This document shows, in pieces, positions 34,766-43,218 of a DNA stretch of 56,306 nucleotides (position 1 is its first letter; every line of letters begins with the position of its first letter). The notes under the pieces are model-generated. The model saw nothing but the letters and a program-made list of their open reading frames with translations, did no database searches and had not been told where the DNA came from. Both the position numbers and the translations under genes were made by a program. Origin of the DNA: an uncultured Gordonibacter sp. (GTDB lineage Bacteria; Actinomycetota; Coriobacteriia; Coriobacteriales; Eggerthellaceae). The stretch is taken from positions 1 to 56,306 of the forward strand of contig CAJFVW010000154.1 of the NCBI GenBank assembly GCA_904420575.1. The letters are read 5' to 3'.

Positions 34766-36043
34766 TCACACCTTCCACGTCCGGGCATCAATGCCGCCCG
34801 CCCTACCTCTTCGCCCGGAGAAAAAGGCGCTCATTTGGGCCCTGACCCGTCCGGAAACGAGCTTCTTTCCCGACCTTGCGACGCACATCCAGCAGAGGGC
34901 GGCACCGTCGGAACCGGATGCCGCACGGCTTTTGAGAACAGGCATGCCGCAACAGCTGCACGGCACCGCTTCGGCATGGAAAAGCTCGCGTCCCGAAAAC
35001 GGCTCGCCGGAAACGTGATATTCACGCGACAAGGCGCCGAACTGACACGATGCGATGCACAGCCCGCAGTCCACGCATATGCCGGCCTCGAAGCCATACC
35101 CGAAGCGATGCCCGTCGAAAGCATGGAATATCGCACCTGTGGGACAGAGTTGACGGCAGATGCCGCAGGCATGGCAGCGATCGGCGTCGACGGTGAGCGT
35201 CGGCCACGCGACATCGTGTTTCGGCGCCTCGCCAAGCGTGCCGCTCTGCCACAAAGACCGCAGCCGCCCGCGCCACTGCGGCACCCGCTTGGCCTGCTCG
35301 CGCATCTTGAAGACGGTGCTTGGCGCATCGGTGTTCTTCCGGGCGCCATGGAACAGCGACCGCATCTTCATGGACATGCGGCGGGCATGCGTCCCGTTCG
35401 CCGCATCGCACGGTGCGCCTTCGCCTTCCACGTCGCCCGCACCATCCCGCCCGTCCGCTCCATCGGCGGCGGCGCCTATGGGCCCGTCCAGCACAAGCGG
35501 CACGCTTTCCTGCAGGTTCCTTTCGCGGTGCCAATTTCCGAGCAGGCTTTTCGCCGTCTGTACGTTGCATTGGAAGGTGTTCCGTGCGCGAGAGAACACG
35601 GCGCAGGTCGAGCACCGTTCCGTCGACAGCGTCACCGGACGGTCGAACGCCATCTCGAACAGCACGCCCGGAGACAGCGCCGCCAAACAGACGCCCAGCT
35701 GGTAGGTGGAGTCCAAGGCGTCGAGCCCATCGAGCTGGCCGTAAGGAAGGAAGCATCTCAGGCGCACCGCGCCCTTGTCCGGCATGCGCGCGACAAGCTG
35801 GCGCTCGGTGAACTGCGACGACCGGAAGGCTTCGAGCGGGCAGGCGGACAGGCATTGGCCGCAATGCAGGCATCGGGACGGATCCATGGCAGGCAGCGAC
35901 TCCCTTTTGCCGGACAGTTCGAGCGCGAAGCTGGGACACGAGTCGACGCACAGGGTACAGGAAGCCCACCTGCTCCTAGAGCGCAAGCATCTGTCGGCCT
36001 CGAACACGATCTCTATCCTGTTCGAGCTGTCTCCCCTCGTCAT
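34766..36043 (-). CDS. Multi-cluster 4Fe-4S protein
   Basis: The 425-residue protein has two ferredoxin pairs. The first has an atypical C-x8-C-x2-C-x3-C (CLRSRSRWASCTLCVDSC) and CLHCGQCLSACP. The second, near 315-355, has CHACGICRQLCP and CVDCGLCIASCQ. Between them lies CSTCAVF...FQC, and the C-terminus has CSCCGMPVL with CWMC, like a rubredoxin or zinc site. There is no signal peptide, so it should be cytoplasmic. It may pass electrons to or from the reductase or its maturation machinery; its exact role is unknown. Start MTRGDSS was chosen over a much longer Arg-rich frame. Confidence 0.75.
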   Translation of the reverse strand: MTRGDSSNRIEIVFEADRCLRSRSRWASCTLCVDSCPSFALELSGKRESLPAMDPSRCLHCGQCLSACPLEAFRSSQFTERQLVARMPDKGAVRLRCFLPYGQLDGLDALDSTYQLGVCLAALSPGVLFEMAFDRPVTLSTERCSTCAVFSRARNTFQCNVQTAKSLLGNWHRERNLQESVPLVLDGPIGAAADGADGRDGAGDVEGEGAPCDAANGTHARRMSMKMRSLFHGARKNTDAPSTVFKMREQAKRVPQWRGRLRSLWQSGTLGEAPKHDVAWPTLTVDADRCHACGICRQLCPTGAIFHAFDGHRFGYGFEAGICVDCGLCIASCQFGALSREYHVSGEPFSGRELFHAEAVPCSCCGMPVLKSRAASGSDGAALCWMCVARSGKKLVSGRVRAQMSAFFSGRRGRAGGIDARTWKV

Positions 36044-36090
36044 GCCCCTACCAACCATCCCCAAACGATGCGCAGCGCGCAAGCCTTGCG

Positions 36091-36726
36091 TCAGTCCTCC
36101 TGAAGCTCCCGCAGGAAAGCCGCGAAGAAGGCCGCCGACGCCGTGTGATACGGGCTTGCCGTCTCGCGCGCCACGTCGGCGCAAAACCCCGGAAGCCACC
36201 GCGTCAAATGCTCTTCCACGAACTGGTCGAGCAAGGCGATCGGGTCCTTTCCCGCCTTGGCCAAATACTCCGGGCCGTCGGCAAGCATTCCCGCGAACTC
36301 GCATTCGGTGTGAACGTAGTCGAGGCATTCGTTCTTGTCCTGGGCCTTCACCACGCCGCACTGCCGCATGAAATCGGCGACCTCGAGCGAGTACGAGTTG
36401 ATCATGAACGACACTATTTTATAGCCTTCCGCCTTCTTCCGCCATATCCCTTCGGTGTTCGCCACAAGCGCCTGAGGCGTCAGGAACAGCCGGGTCTCCT
36501 CGCGGCGCAGCTCGTGCATCACTTCGTTCGCGTCGCGGCCGAGATACGACGACAAATCGTCCGCGAACGCTTCGACGGGCGCGGCCGGCAGCCCCAGCGC
36601 CTCCCATACGACCTTCGCGTCGCTTTGCAGCGTGCCGGAAACCACCAGGTCGGCCTGCCGCAGGGAAACGGGCTCCCATACGGTTGAAAACAACCGGAAC
36701 ATGTTGCCAAGATTGGTCTGCGCCAT
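36091..36726 (-). CDS. TorD/DmsD-family molybdoenzyme chaperone
   Basis: The 211-residue helical protein has LRREETRLFLTPQA (about 75-88) and DYVHTECEFAGMLA (about 135-148), the two signature regions of TorD-like chaperones. It probably proofreads the Tat signal of the catalytic subunit encoded two genes upstream. A 215-bp gap with strong secondary structure separates it from the ferredoxin-subunit gene. ATG 36724-36726 was chosen; a start nine codons earlier is possible. Confidence 0.88.
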   Translation of the reverse strand: MAQTNLGNMFRLFSTVWEPVSLRQADLVVSGTLQSDAKVVWEALGLPAAPVEAFADDLSSYLGRDANEVMHELRREETRLFLTPQALVANTEGIWRKKAEGYKIVSFMINSYSLEVADFMRQCGVVKAQDKNECLDYVHTECEFAGMLADGPEYLAKAGKDPIALLDQFVEEHLTRWLPGFCADVARETASPYHTASAAFFAAFLRELQED

Positions 36727-36846
36727 CAGCGAGCTCCCTCTCTGTACTCCCACGCGCCCGCCGCCCCAGGGGACGCCGGCGCAGCGCAGAAAACGAAACC
36801 GTGCGGCCGCATCGTTTCGCGGCGCACACCATGGTCAGGGGCCGAA

Positions 36847-36934
36847 GGGTTCGGGAAGCGGCACCGGGCGGCGGCCCAAGCGGCGCTGGCACAAAAGCCG
36901 CAGGCGTCGCAAGATGCCTTTGCGTCCCGAACCC
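36847..36934 (-). terminator. Long stem-loop after the electron-transfer subunit gene
   Basis: GGGTTCGGGA (36847-36856) and TCCCGAACCC (36925-36934) pair perfectly across a structured 68-nt loop, seven bases after the stop. A second cruciform, CGAAAC...TGCGGCCGCA...GTTTCG, lies at about 36798-36824. Together they may stabilise the upstream mRNA or reduce read-through. Confidence 0.4.
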
Positions 36935-36941
36935 CGCGACC

Positions 36942-37559
36942 TTAGATGTAATAGACGTTGGGGCCGGTTCCTTCTTCAGGAAGGAGCACTTCGTATTCGT
37001 GCTCTGCCAGAAGCTTGGAGACCTCGCTTTCGGGATCGTCGAGATCTCCGAAGAAGCGGGCGCGCGCAGGGCAGCCCTCCACGCAAGCGGGCACGTCGCC
37101 GGCGACGACACGATGGTGGCACATCGTGCACTTTTCCGTCGTGTCGGCCAGATGCACAGGCGCATTGGGATGGCCGACGGGCCAGTCGAGCACGGCGATG
37201 GGGTCGCCGTTGATGTAGGTCCGCACGTCATAGGGACACGCGGTGATGCACGCCTGGCAGCCGATGCACTTTTCGGCATCCTGCAGAACGAGGCCCGTCT
37301 CGTCGTCCTTGTACGTCGCGCCCGTCGAGCAGGCGGCAACGCACAGGGGCATGTCGCAGTGGTTGCATTGGACGACCACGTAATCGAGCGTGTTGTTGCC
37401 GTACTCGCCCGCCGGCGTGTTGGGCGCTTCGCCTCCGATGGTCTCCACCCTGCTGTACCACACTTGGTCGGGAAGGTTGTTCTCGAGCTTGCATGCGACG
37501 CTGCACGACGAACAGCCGATGCAACGACGCGTCTCGACGACGATGGCATACTTGGTCAT
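36942..37559 (-). CDS. DmsB-like ferredoxin subunit with four 4Fe-4S clusters
   Basis: The 205-residue protein starts MTKYAIVVETRRCIGCSSC and has four cysteine quartets, among them CNHCDMPLCVAAC, CIGCQACITACP and CTMCHHRVVAGDVPACVEGC. This is the electron-transfer subunit of DMSO-reductase-type complexes. It has no signal peptide and probably exits with the catalytic subunit through Tat. Only three bases separate it from the catalytic gene. Confidence 0.94.
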   Translation of the reverse strand: MTKYAIVVETRRCIGCSSCSVACKLENNLPDQVWYSRVETIGGEAPNTPAGEYGNNTLDYVVVQCNHCDMPLCVAACSTGATYKDDETGLVLQDAEKCIGCQACITACPYDVRTYINGDPIAVLDWPVGHPNAPVHLADTTEKCTMCHHRVVAGDVPACVEGCPARARFFGDLDDPESEVSKLLAEHEYEVLLPEEGTGPNVYYI

Positions 37560-37562
37560 GGC

Positions 37563-40031
37563 TTACTCCACCTTCCCGTCCCACGGCTGCACGTTGCAGC
37601 GGTTGTCGAAGAACGAACAGTTCACGGCATAGGGATCCGCGTAGTCCGTCGTGATCGCGCCCATAGAGCCCGCCTTGCATTCGCTTTCGGCATAACCCTT
37701 GTAGTAGACCGACGAGCCTTCGCGGATGCCCGTGTGGAACTGGGCCTTCATGACGCAGTAGCCTTGGGGCGTGGTCACTTTGATGTCCATGTCGTTTTCG
37801 ACGCCGTACTTCTCGGCATCGACGGGGTTGATGAACAGCACCGGCTCGGGTGCCACGTCGCGCGCCCACGTCTTCATGAACTGGGTCATGTGCACGCGGT
37901 TGGGGTTGCGCCACGAGATGCACACGAGGGGATACTCGGCTGCAAGCTCGCTGTTCTCGCCCGCGACCTTGTTCTCGAAGTACGTGGGCATGAACTCGCG
38001 CTTGCGCACCGCTTCGACGTCGTAGTTCGACGGCGTGCGGGGAGTCGGGCTGTCCTCGTAGAAGCGGATGCGGCCGTCGTTGGTGATGAAGTTGTTCAGC
38101 CCCACGTTCCCGATGTAGGGCTCCTCCTTCACGTAACGCATCAGCTTGTTCTCCTTGAGCGTTTCAAGCGTGATGCCGCATTCGACAGCAGCGGGAACGT
38201 CGTCGAACGTGCCCTTCCACCAGTCTTCGTCGGTCACGTCGCACACGGCGTCGGCAAGCCCGAACGCCTCGCCGAACAGACGCGCGATCTCGGAGTCGGT
38301 CTTCGCCTCGTACATGGGCTCGATGCATTTTTCCGAAATGCGCACGTTCTTCTCATGGGACAGGGGCACGACGTCCATGAATTCGTACATGTCGCACACG
38401 GGGAGCAGGATGTCGGCGTACAGGGCGGTGTCGGTCATGAACGGGTCCTGCACCACCACGAGCTCCATCTTGTCCAGGAATTCCTTCTTCACGCGGTTGG
38501 AATTCACGTTGCCGCCGATCAAGCCGCCATGGGAGACCCACAGCGTCTTCACGGGGTAGTCTTCGCCCGCGAGCTTGCCCGTGTTCACGATGTCGCATGC
38601 GGCCAGCCACGTGACGGCCTTCGCCATCTTGCCGTTCGACGGCGCGCACAGGGCGTGGCCGAAGAAGTTGCCGTACATGGCGTCGAAGCCGCCGACGCTG
38701 CGGCCAGGCTCGCCGAAGTTTCCCGTCATGCCGATGAGCGCCGTCAGGGCGTAGGCGGCATGGAGGCCGTTCTCGTAGGCGCCAGTGCCGAAATTGATGT
38801 AGTGGGCCACCTTGTTGGCAGGTTGCAGCACGTCGTACAGGAAATCGAAGTCCTCCTGCGAGATGCCGCACACCTCATGGACCTTGTCGAACGTCCATTC
38901 CTGCACATGGGCCTTGAACTTGTCCCACGCCGTGGTGTACTGCGGGTCGGGGCATTCCCACGCCGGATCGTCGCACTCGTCGAAGCACACGGGCTTGCCT
39001 TCCGATTCGCTCCAGACCATGTAGGGATCCAGCTTCGTGGGCGCGCCGGTAGCCCAGAACGGAGGGCCGTCGTGCTCGGGCTCGCCGAACTCGCTGCCGC
39101 GCAGGTACATATCGTCTTGCTTGACCAGGTACGGCGCGCAGGAATGATTGAGCAGGAAGTCCGCATGGTACGTGCCTTCGTCCATGAAGCGCTTGATGAG
39201 GCCGAGATAGAGGGCGGTGTCGCAGCCGGGCTTCACCGTGATCCACTTGTCCGCCTTCGCCACCGTGCGGCTGAAATGGGGGTCGACGACGACGAGCTTC
39301 GCGCCCGCGTCCTGGGCGTTGGCGATGTGCTGCCACATCTGGATCTGGGCATCGATGGGGTTGGCGCCCATGAGCAGGATGTAGTCGGAATTCACGAAAT
39401 CCTTGGGTTCGCTTTGATCGAACCACTGGATGCCGCCACGCGTGAGGCCGGCGTTCGTCGCCGCGTCGAAAGAGTAGTCCCATTTCGTGCAGCCGAGCGC
39501 ATTGAACAGGCGCATGATGAGGCCCGCGTTGCCGTTGAGCGAGCCCTGGGCTCCGCCACCGCCCTGATAGTAGGTGTTGGCGAGCGGCCCGTACTCCGCC
39601 TCGACCTCTTTCCATTTGGCGACGATCTCGTCTACCGCCTCTTCCCACGTGATGCGCTCCCATTCGCCGCCGCCGCGGGGCGTGCCGTCGACGCGGCGCA
39701 TCGGATACTGGATGCGCGCATCCGAATAGGCGCGCTGGATGCGCGAGCGGCCCTTCAGGCACGTGCGGTAGTCGAAGTCAGGCTTCGGCAGCATGTGGCT
39801 CACGTTGCCGTTTCGCGTGAATATGCGGTACTGGCAGAACGAACAGGACCAAGAGCAGGTGCAGTAGAACTCCTCGCCCAGATCGGCAGGATTGGCGGCA
39901 ACGTTCTCGTCCACCTCAAGATTGCTCGTGCCCGAAGGCTGGCAGGACGTGAGTGCGCATGCGGATGCGGTGCCTGCCGCCACGGCGGCGGCAGCTTTGA
40001 CGAAGTTGCGGCGCGTCAACGACTTTCCCAT
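37563..40031 (-). CDS. Tat-exported molybdopterin oxidoreductase, DMSO reductase family
   Basis: The 822-residue catalytic subunit starts with a twin-arginine signal (LTRRNFVKAAAA). An apparent lipobox LTSC at 27-30 suggests a Tat lipoprotein. The N-terminal 4Fe-4S site is Cys59, Cys63, Cys66 and Cys91 (CLKG). The DYS at 185-187 aligns with the Mo-ligating serine region of DmsA-type enzymes. Many such enzymes reduce sulfoxides, N-oxides or dietary and host compounds; the substrate cannot be predicted. AAAGGAGGAGG precedes the ATG. No membrane-anchor gene is in the operon. Confidence 0.93.
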   Translation of the reverse strand: MGKSLTRRNFVKAAAAVAAGTASACALTSCQPSGTSNLEVDENVAANPADLGEEFYCTCSWSCSFCQYRIFTRNGNVSHMLPKPDFDYRTCLKGRSRIQRAYSDARIQYPMRRVDGTPRGGGEWERITWEEAVDEIVAKWKEVEAEYGPLANTYYQGGGGAQGSLNGNAGLIMRLFNALGCTKWDYSFDAATNAGLTRGGIQWFDQSEPKDFVNSDYILLMGANPIDAQIQMWQHIANAQDAGAKLVVVDPHFSRTVAKADKWITVKPGCDTALYLGLIKRFMDEGTYHADFLLNHSCAPYLVKQDDMYLRGSEFGEPEHDGPPFWATGAPTKLDPYMVWSESEGKPVCFDECDDPAWECPDPQYTTAWDKFKAHVQEWTFDKVHEVCGISQEDFDFLYDVLQPANKVAHYINFGTGAYENGLHAAYALTALIGMTGNFGEPGRSVGGFDAMYGNFFGHALCAPSNGKMAKAVTWLAACDIVNTGKLAGEDYPVKTLWVSHGGLIGGNVNSNRVKKEFLDKMELVVVQDPFMTDTALYADILLPVCDMYEFMDVVPLSHEKNVRISEKCIEPMYEAKTDSEIARLFGEAFGLADAVCDVTDEDWWKGTFDDVPAAVECGITLETLKENKLMRYVKEEPYIGNVGLNNFITNDGRIRFYEDSPTPRTPSNYDVEAVRKREFMPTYFENKVAGENSELAAEYPLVCISWRNPNRVHMTQFMKTWARDVAPEPVLFINPVDAEKYGVENDMDIKVTTPQGYCVMKAQFHTGIREGSSVYYKGYAESECKAGSMGAITTDYADPYAVNCSFFDNRCNVQPWDGKVE

Positions 40032-40171
40032 ATATCCCTCCTCCTTTGATTCAACAGCGTAGATAAGGCGTGCTCTCTCTGCACGTCAGGCGTCCGGATC
40101 GCCGTTGCGCCCATGATAGCAAGATGACGCCCGAGCCGCGCGCCACGAGGCCGCAGACGTGTTTTTTAGTT

Positions 40172-40816
40172 TCAACTTTGATGTAAGAGAGACAGGGAGG
40201 AGGTGCAGGCGTTCAAGGAAAAACGATGCGCCCGACAATCGGAACCGGAATTCGGAGAAAGGCCGGATTCCGAAGACACGAGCCCTTTTCGCACGAGGGC
40301 GCGCAACGCCATGGAAGTCTTCGGTTGCTGGCAGCAACACGCCTGCGAGAGCTCCCCCACGCGCAGAGGCCGGTCCGCTGCGGCAAGCGTCGCGACGAAC
40401 CCCCACTCGGTAGGCGTCACCGGCACGTCCAAAGCCGTGGCGGCTTCCCGGGATTCGTGCTGGAGCCGAAGGAAGAGGCCGAACGCCGAGACCATCCGCT
40501 CGCGCCCGAACGTCCGCTCGAGGTCGAAAACCACGTCGAAGCCGTTGTTGGCTAGCCGGAAATCGAGCTTGCGGCGATCCGCCTTGTCGACCGTCTCCGA
40601 CACCAGCCCGAACGAGACGAGCCTGCCCAAACAGCGCGATGCCTTTGCGGGAGAATACCCCAGGGTCTTTGCCACTGCGCCTGCATGGGCGCTTCCCGCA
40701 CGGTCAATGGCCAAAAGCGTCATGAAGTCCGATTCGGAAAGCCCGGTGCGGGCAAGAAGGGCGCGCAGTTCGCCCAAGTCCGCAAACGCCTTTGCAAGTT
40801 CCTCAAGCCCCTGCAC
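40172..40816 (-). CDS. Tandem MarR-like winged-helix regulator
   Basis: The 214-residue protein has one complete MarR unit (TLGYSPAKASRCLGRLVSFGLV with wing DKADRRKLDFRLANNG) and a second (ELSQACCCQQPKTSMALRALVRKGLV). The second wing, SGSDCRAHRFSLNA, is followed by only about ten unrelated residues, so the last helix looks cut short. A cysteine run CCC in the second recognition region could sense redox state or metals; this is inference. It lies directly upstream of the oxidoreductase gene, which it probably controls. Confidence 0.75.
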   Translation of the reverse strand: MQGLEELAKAFADLGELRALLARTGLSESDFMTLLAIDRAGSAHAGAVAKTLGYSPAKASRCLGRLVSFGLVSETVDKADRRKLDFRLANNGFDVVFDLERTFGRERMVSAFGLFLRLQHESREAATALDVPVTPTEWGFVATLAAADRPLRVGELSQACCCQQPKTSMALRALVRKGLVSSESGLSPNSGSDCRAHRFSLNACTSSLSLLHQS

Positions 40817-40864
40817 GCACGGCCCTTTCTACAGCCTCTGCCGCCCGGTCGGAATGCGCGGAGC

Positions 40865-41308
40865 CTACGCCCGGTACGTCACCTTCGCGGCGGGGCTTTC
40901 CCATATGGACACTTCCTTCAACGCGAGATGCGCGGGCAGCGTGGCGGCAAGCTCGTGGAACACGACGCGCGCCAGGTGCTCGGCGGTGGGGTTCAGCCGG
41001 TCGAAGGGCGGGACCTCGTTCACGCAGCGGTGGTCGAAGTTGTCCAGCACCGCGTGCAGGTCGCGCTTGACGTCCTTGAAGTCGTAGAGCATGCCCACGT
41101 CGTCCAGCACGTCCCCCGCAACCACCACCTCCACGTCCCAGGTGTGGCCGTGCAGGTACTGGCAGGGCCCGTCGTAGCCGGGCAGCGAGTGGGCGGCGTC
41201 GAAGTGGTCCTTGACCGCAAGTTCGTACTGGCCGCCTTCCCATTGGAAGCCGTCTCCCGAAAGCTTCCCCGGCCCTTCGTAGGGCCCGTTGTGCAACAGG
41301 TCGGTCAT
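40865..41308 (-). CDS. queD: 6-carboxytetrahydropterin synthase QueD
   Basis: The 147-residue enzyme catalyses the second step of queuosine/7-deazaguanine synthesis. FDAAHSLPGYDGPCQYLHGHTWDVEV shows the zinc-binding histidines and the catalytic cysteine, and DNFDHRCVNE and PTAEHLARVVFHEL complete the family pattern. AAGGAGA precedes the ATG. No other queuosine gene is nearby and I see no preQ1 riboswitch. Confidence 0.95.
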   Translation of the reverse strand: MTDLLHNGPYEGPGKLSGDGFQWEGGQYELAVKDHFDAAHSLPGYDGPCQYLHGHTWDVEVVVAGDVLDDVGMLYDFKDVKRDLHAVLDNFDHRCVNEVPPFDRLNPTAEHLARVVFHELAATLPAHLALKEVSIWESPAAKVTYRA

Positions 41309-41479
41309 GTGGTCTCCTTGTCGTTCGAAGGGGCGTTGCGCCGCACGCTCCCGCTGCGCCACGCAGCGCTCGGCAGGAACCGCGGTGCGTTCAGCAAAGG
41401 CCGCCGGCCCGGTCCGGCGCGTCCGACAGGGCTCGCAGGCTCGATACCGCGTGCCCGCCACGGCGGCGCCGGGCCGTTG

Positions 41480-42199
41480 CTACGGGAGGATGAGCAGCCG
41501 CTTGCAGGCCGGGCACACGCCCAGGGGGGCCTGGGCCTTCAGGTCGATGAGGCGGCCTCCCTCGATGACGGCGCGGCAGGCGCCGCACTTGCTCTCCAGC
41601 AGGCGGGCCACCGCCACGCCGCCCGAGCGGGCGGCGGTCTTCTCGTACGTCTTCAGCAGGTCATCCGGCAGCTGCGCGGCCAGGTGGGAGCGCTGGGCCT
41701 GCAGCCGCGCCTCGTCGTTCTTGAGCGCGCCTCCCTGCTTCTGGAACGACGCGGTCGCCTCGGCCTCCTGTCGTTCCACGGCGGCGAGCGCGGACGTCAC
41801 CTGCGACTCCACTTCCTCTATCTTCGCAAGTTCGGCGCCCAGCCGGTCCAGCTCGGCCTCCAGCGTGGCCCGGCGCTTCGCGAAGCCGTTCATCTCCTTC
41901 GTGCGCGCCTCGACGTTGCGGTAGTTGCCTTGCGCCTTGTCGACGGCCTCCTGGGCGGCGCGCTGCTTGTCGGCAAGCGACGCGTCCTCGTCGCCGACGC
42001 GCGACAGCTGCGCCTCGGCCTCCTTCTTCAGCGCGGCCACCTTGTCGCGCTTCTGCTCGATGGCGCGCCTCTTCTCGCGCGCGGCCACGATGGCCTTGCG
42101 CTGCGGGAGTTCGGAAAGCTCCTTGTTCACCCGCGCGATGCCCATGTCGATCTGCTGCAGCTGCAGCAGCGTTGCCAGGTCGTCCCGGTTAGCCTGCAT
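41480..42199 (-). CDS. Coiled-coil protein with C4 zinc ribbon
   Basis: The 239-residue protein has a long antiparallel coiled coil (about 10-180), then a zinc ribbon made of SKCGACRAVI and GVCPACKRLL. This architecture is common in Actinobacteria and chlamydiae, usually next to a NIF3-family gene as here. The function is not established; a nucleic-acid role is often proposed. ATG at 42197-42199; the longer frame overlaps the NIF3 gene and is rejected. Confidence 0.9.
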   Translation of the reverse strand: MQANRDDLATLLQLQQIDMGIARVNKELSELPQRKAIVAAREKRRAIEQKRDKVAALKKEAEAQLSRVGDEDASLADKQRAAQEAVDKAQGNYRNVEARTKEMNGFAKRRATLEAELDRLGAELAKIEEVESQVTSALAAVERQEAEATASFQKQGGALKNDEARLQAQRSHLAAQLPDDLLKTYEKTAARSGGVAVARLLESKCGACRAVIEGGRLIDLKAQAPLGVCPACKRLLILP

Positions 42200-42273
42200 A
42201 GAACCCTCTCGTCCGTCGCCTGTTTGACTTTCAGTATGCCATATCCGCACGCGCCTTTTGGGCAGGCACACAG

Positions 42274-42298
42274 AAAAAGGGGCGCCGCGGCGCCCCTT
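42274..42298 (-). terminator. Terminator after the NIF3-family gene
   Basis: AAGGGGCGCCG followed by its exact complement makes a 22-bp perfect palindrome, with five T after it on the minus strand. It lies two bases after the stop and separates this gene from the zinc-ribbon gene. Confidence 0.8.
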
Positions 42299-42300
42299 CC

Positions 42301-43194
42301 CTATACCCGGATCGACTCCGGGTACGACCAGTTCTCCCGCTGGTCGATGACCGAGATGCGCTCGCGCGGCACGCCGGCGTGCTCGGCCAGGTCGGCAAGC
42401 ACCGCCACAAGGGGCAGCTCGCTGGTGTCGTGCCCAAGATCGACAATGCAGAGCCCCGCCTGCGACAGCGCGAGCGCGTCGTGGTACTTCACCTCGCCGC
42501 ACACCAGGCAGTCCGCTTGGGCGCGCAGGCATTCGTGCGCCACGTCGCCCGCCGAGCCCGTGCAGGTGACCACGCGATCCAGCTCGCGCGAGAAGTCGCC
42601 CCACACGCGTGGCGCGCGGGCGAACACCGACGTGCAGCGCGCAGCCAGGCGCCCCAGCGTGAGCGGGTCGTCCTCGGGACGCACCGTGCACAGCTGCCCG
42701 TAGCCCTTGCGACGCGACCGCGCCACAGGCACGAGCACCTGGCCCTTGAACGCCAGCTTCAACATGCCTGGCAGCACGCGCGCCGCGCGCGGGCTCACGT
42801 CGAGCGCCGTGTGCAGCGCGATCAGCGCCACGCCGCCCTCGACGGCCGCCCACACCCCGGCGCCGGGGTTGGCCGCCACCGACGAGGCCGGGCCGAACGC
42901 GTCGGGCGCTTCCAGATAGGCGGGATGATGCGTGAGCAGCACGTTCGCGCCGCGGGAGGCCGCCTCGCGCACGGCGTCCACCGTGGGGTCGAGCGCCACG
43001 GCCACCCCTTCCACCAGGCGGGCGGGATCGCCCACCGTCATGCCCGTGCGGTCCCAGCCCTCCGCGTCGGACGCCGGCACCTCGGCCAGAAGGGCCGCCT
43101 CCAGCGCGCCGACCGTGAGCGTGGACACGGGCTTGGACAGAGGGCCCGAAGCCCGCCTGCTCAGCCCTTCCTGTTTCTTCTTGGCCACCGCCAT
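42301..43194 (-). CDS. NIF3-family dinuclear metal protein
   Basis: The 297-residue protein has the NIF3 metal ligands in ANVLLTHHPAYLE and IALHTALDVSP, and near the C-terminus CLVCGEVKYHDAL and VDLGHDTSELP. Some family members act as GTP cyclohydrolase I type 2; the true role is uncertain. AAGGAGG precedes the ATG. It is paired with the zinc-ribbon gene, a conserved association. Confidence 0.92.
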   Translation of the reverse strand: MAVAKKKQEGLSRRASGPLSKPVSTLTVGALEAALLAEVPASDAEGWDRTGMTVGDPARLVEGVAVALDPTVDAVREAASRGANVLLTHHPAYLEAPDAFGPASSVAANPGAGVWAAVEGGVALIALHTALDVSPRAARVLPGMLKLAFKGQVLVPVARSRRKGYGQLCTVRPEDDPLTLGRLAARCTSVFARAPRVWGDFSRELDRVVTCTGSAGDVAHECLRAQADCLVCGEVKYHDALALSQAGLCIVDLGHDTSELPLVAVLADLAEHAGVPRERISVIDQRENWSYPESIRV

Positions 43195-43218
43195 GGCTGC
43201 CTCCTTATCGACGACGTT

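Noticed and set aside
41200-41479. preQ1 riboswitch before queD or a structural RNA in the queD/zinc-ribbon gap
   Set aside because: No preQ1 consensus or other recognisable fold; the gap is plain GC-rich sequence.
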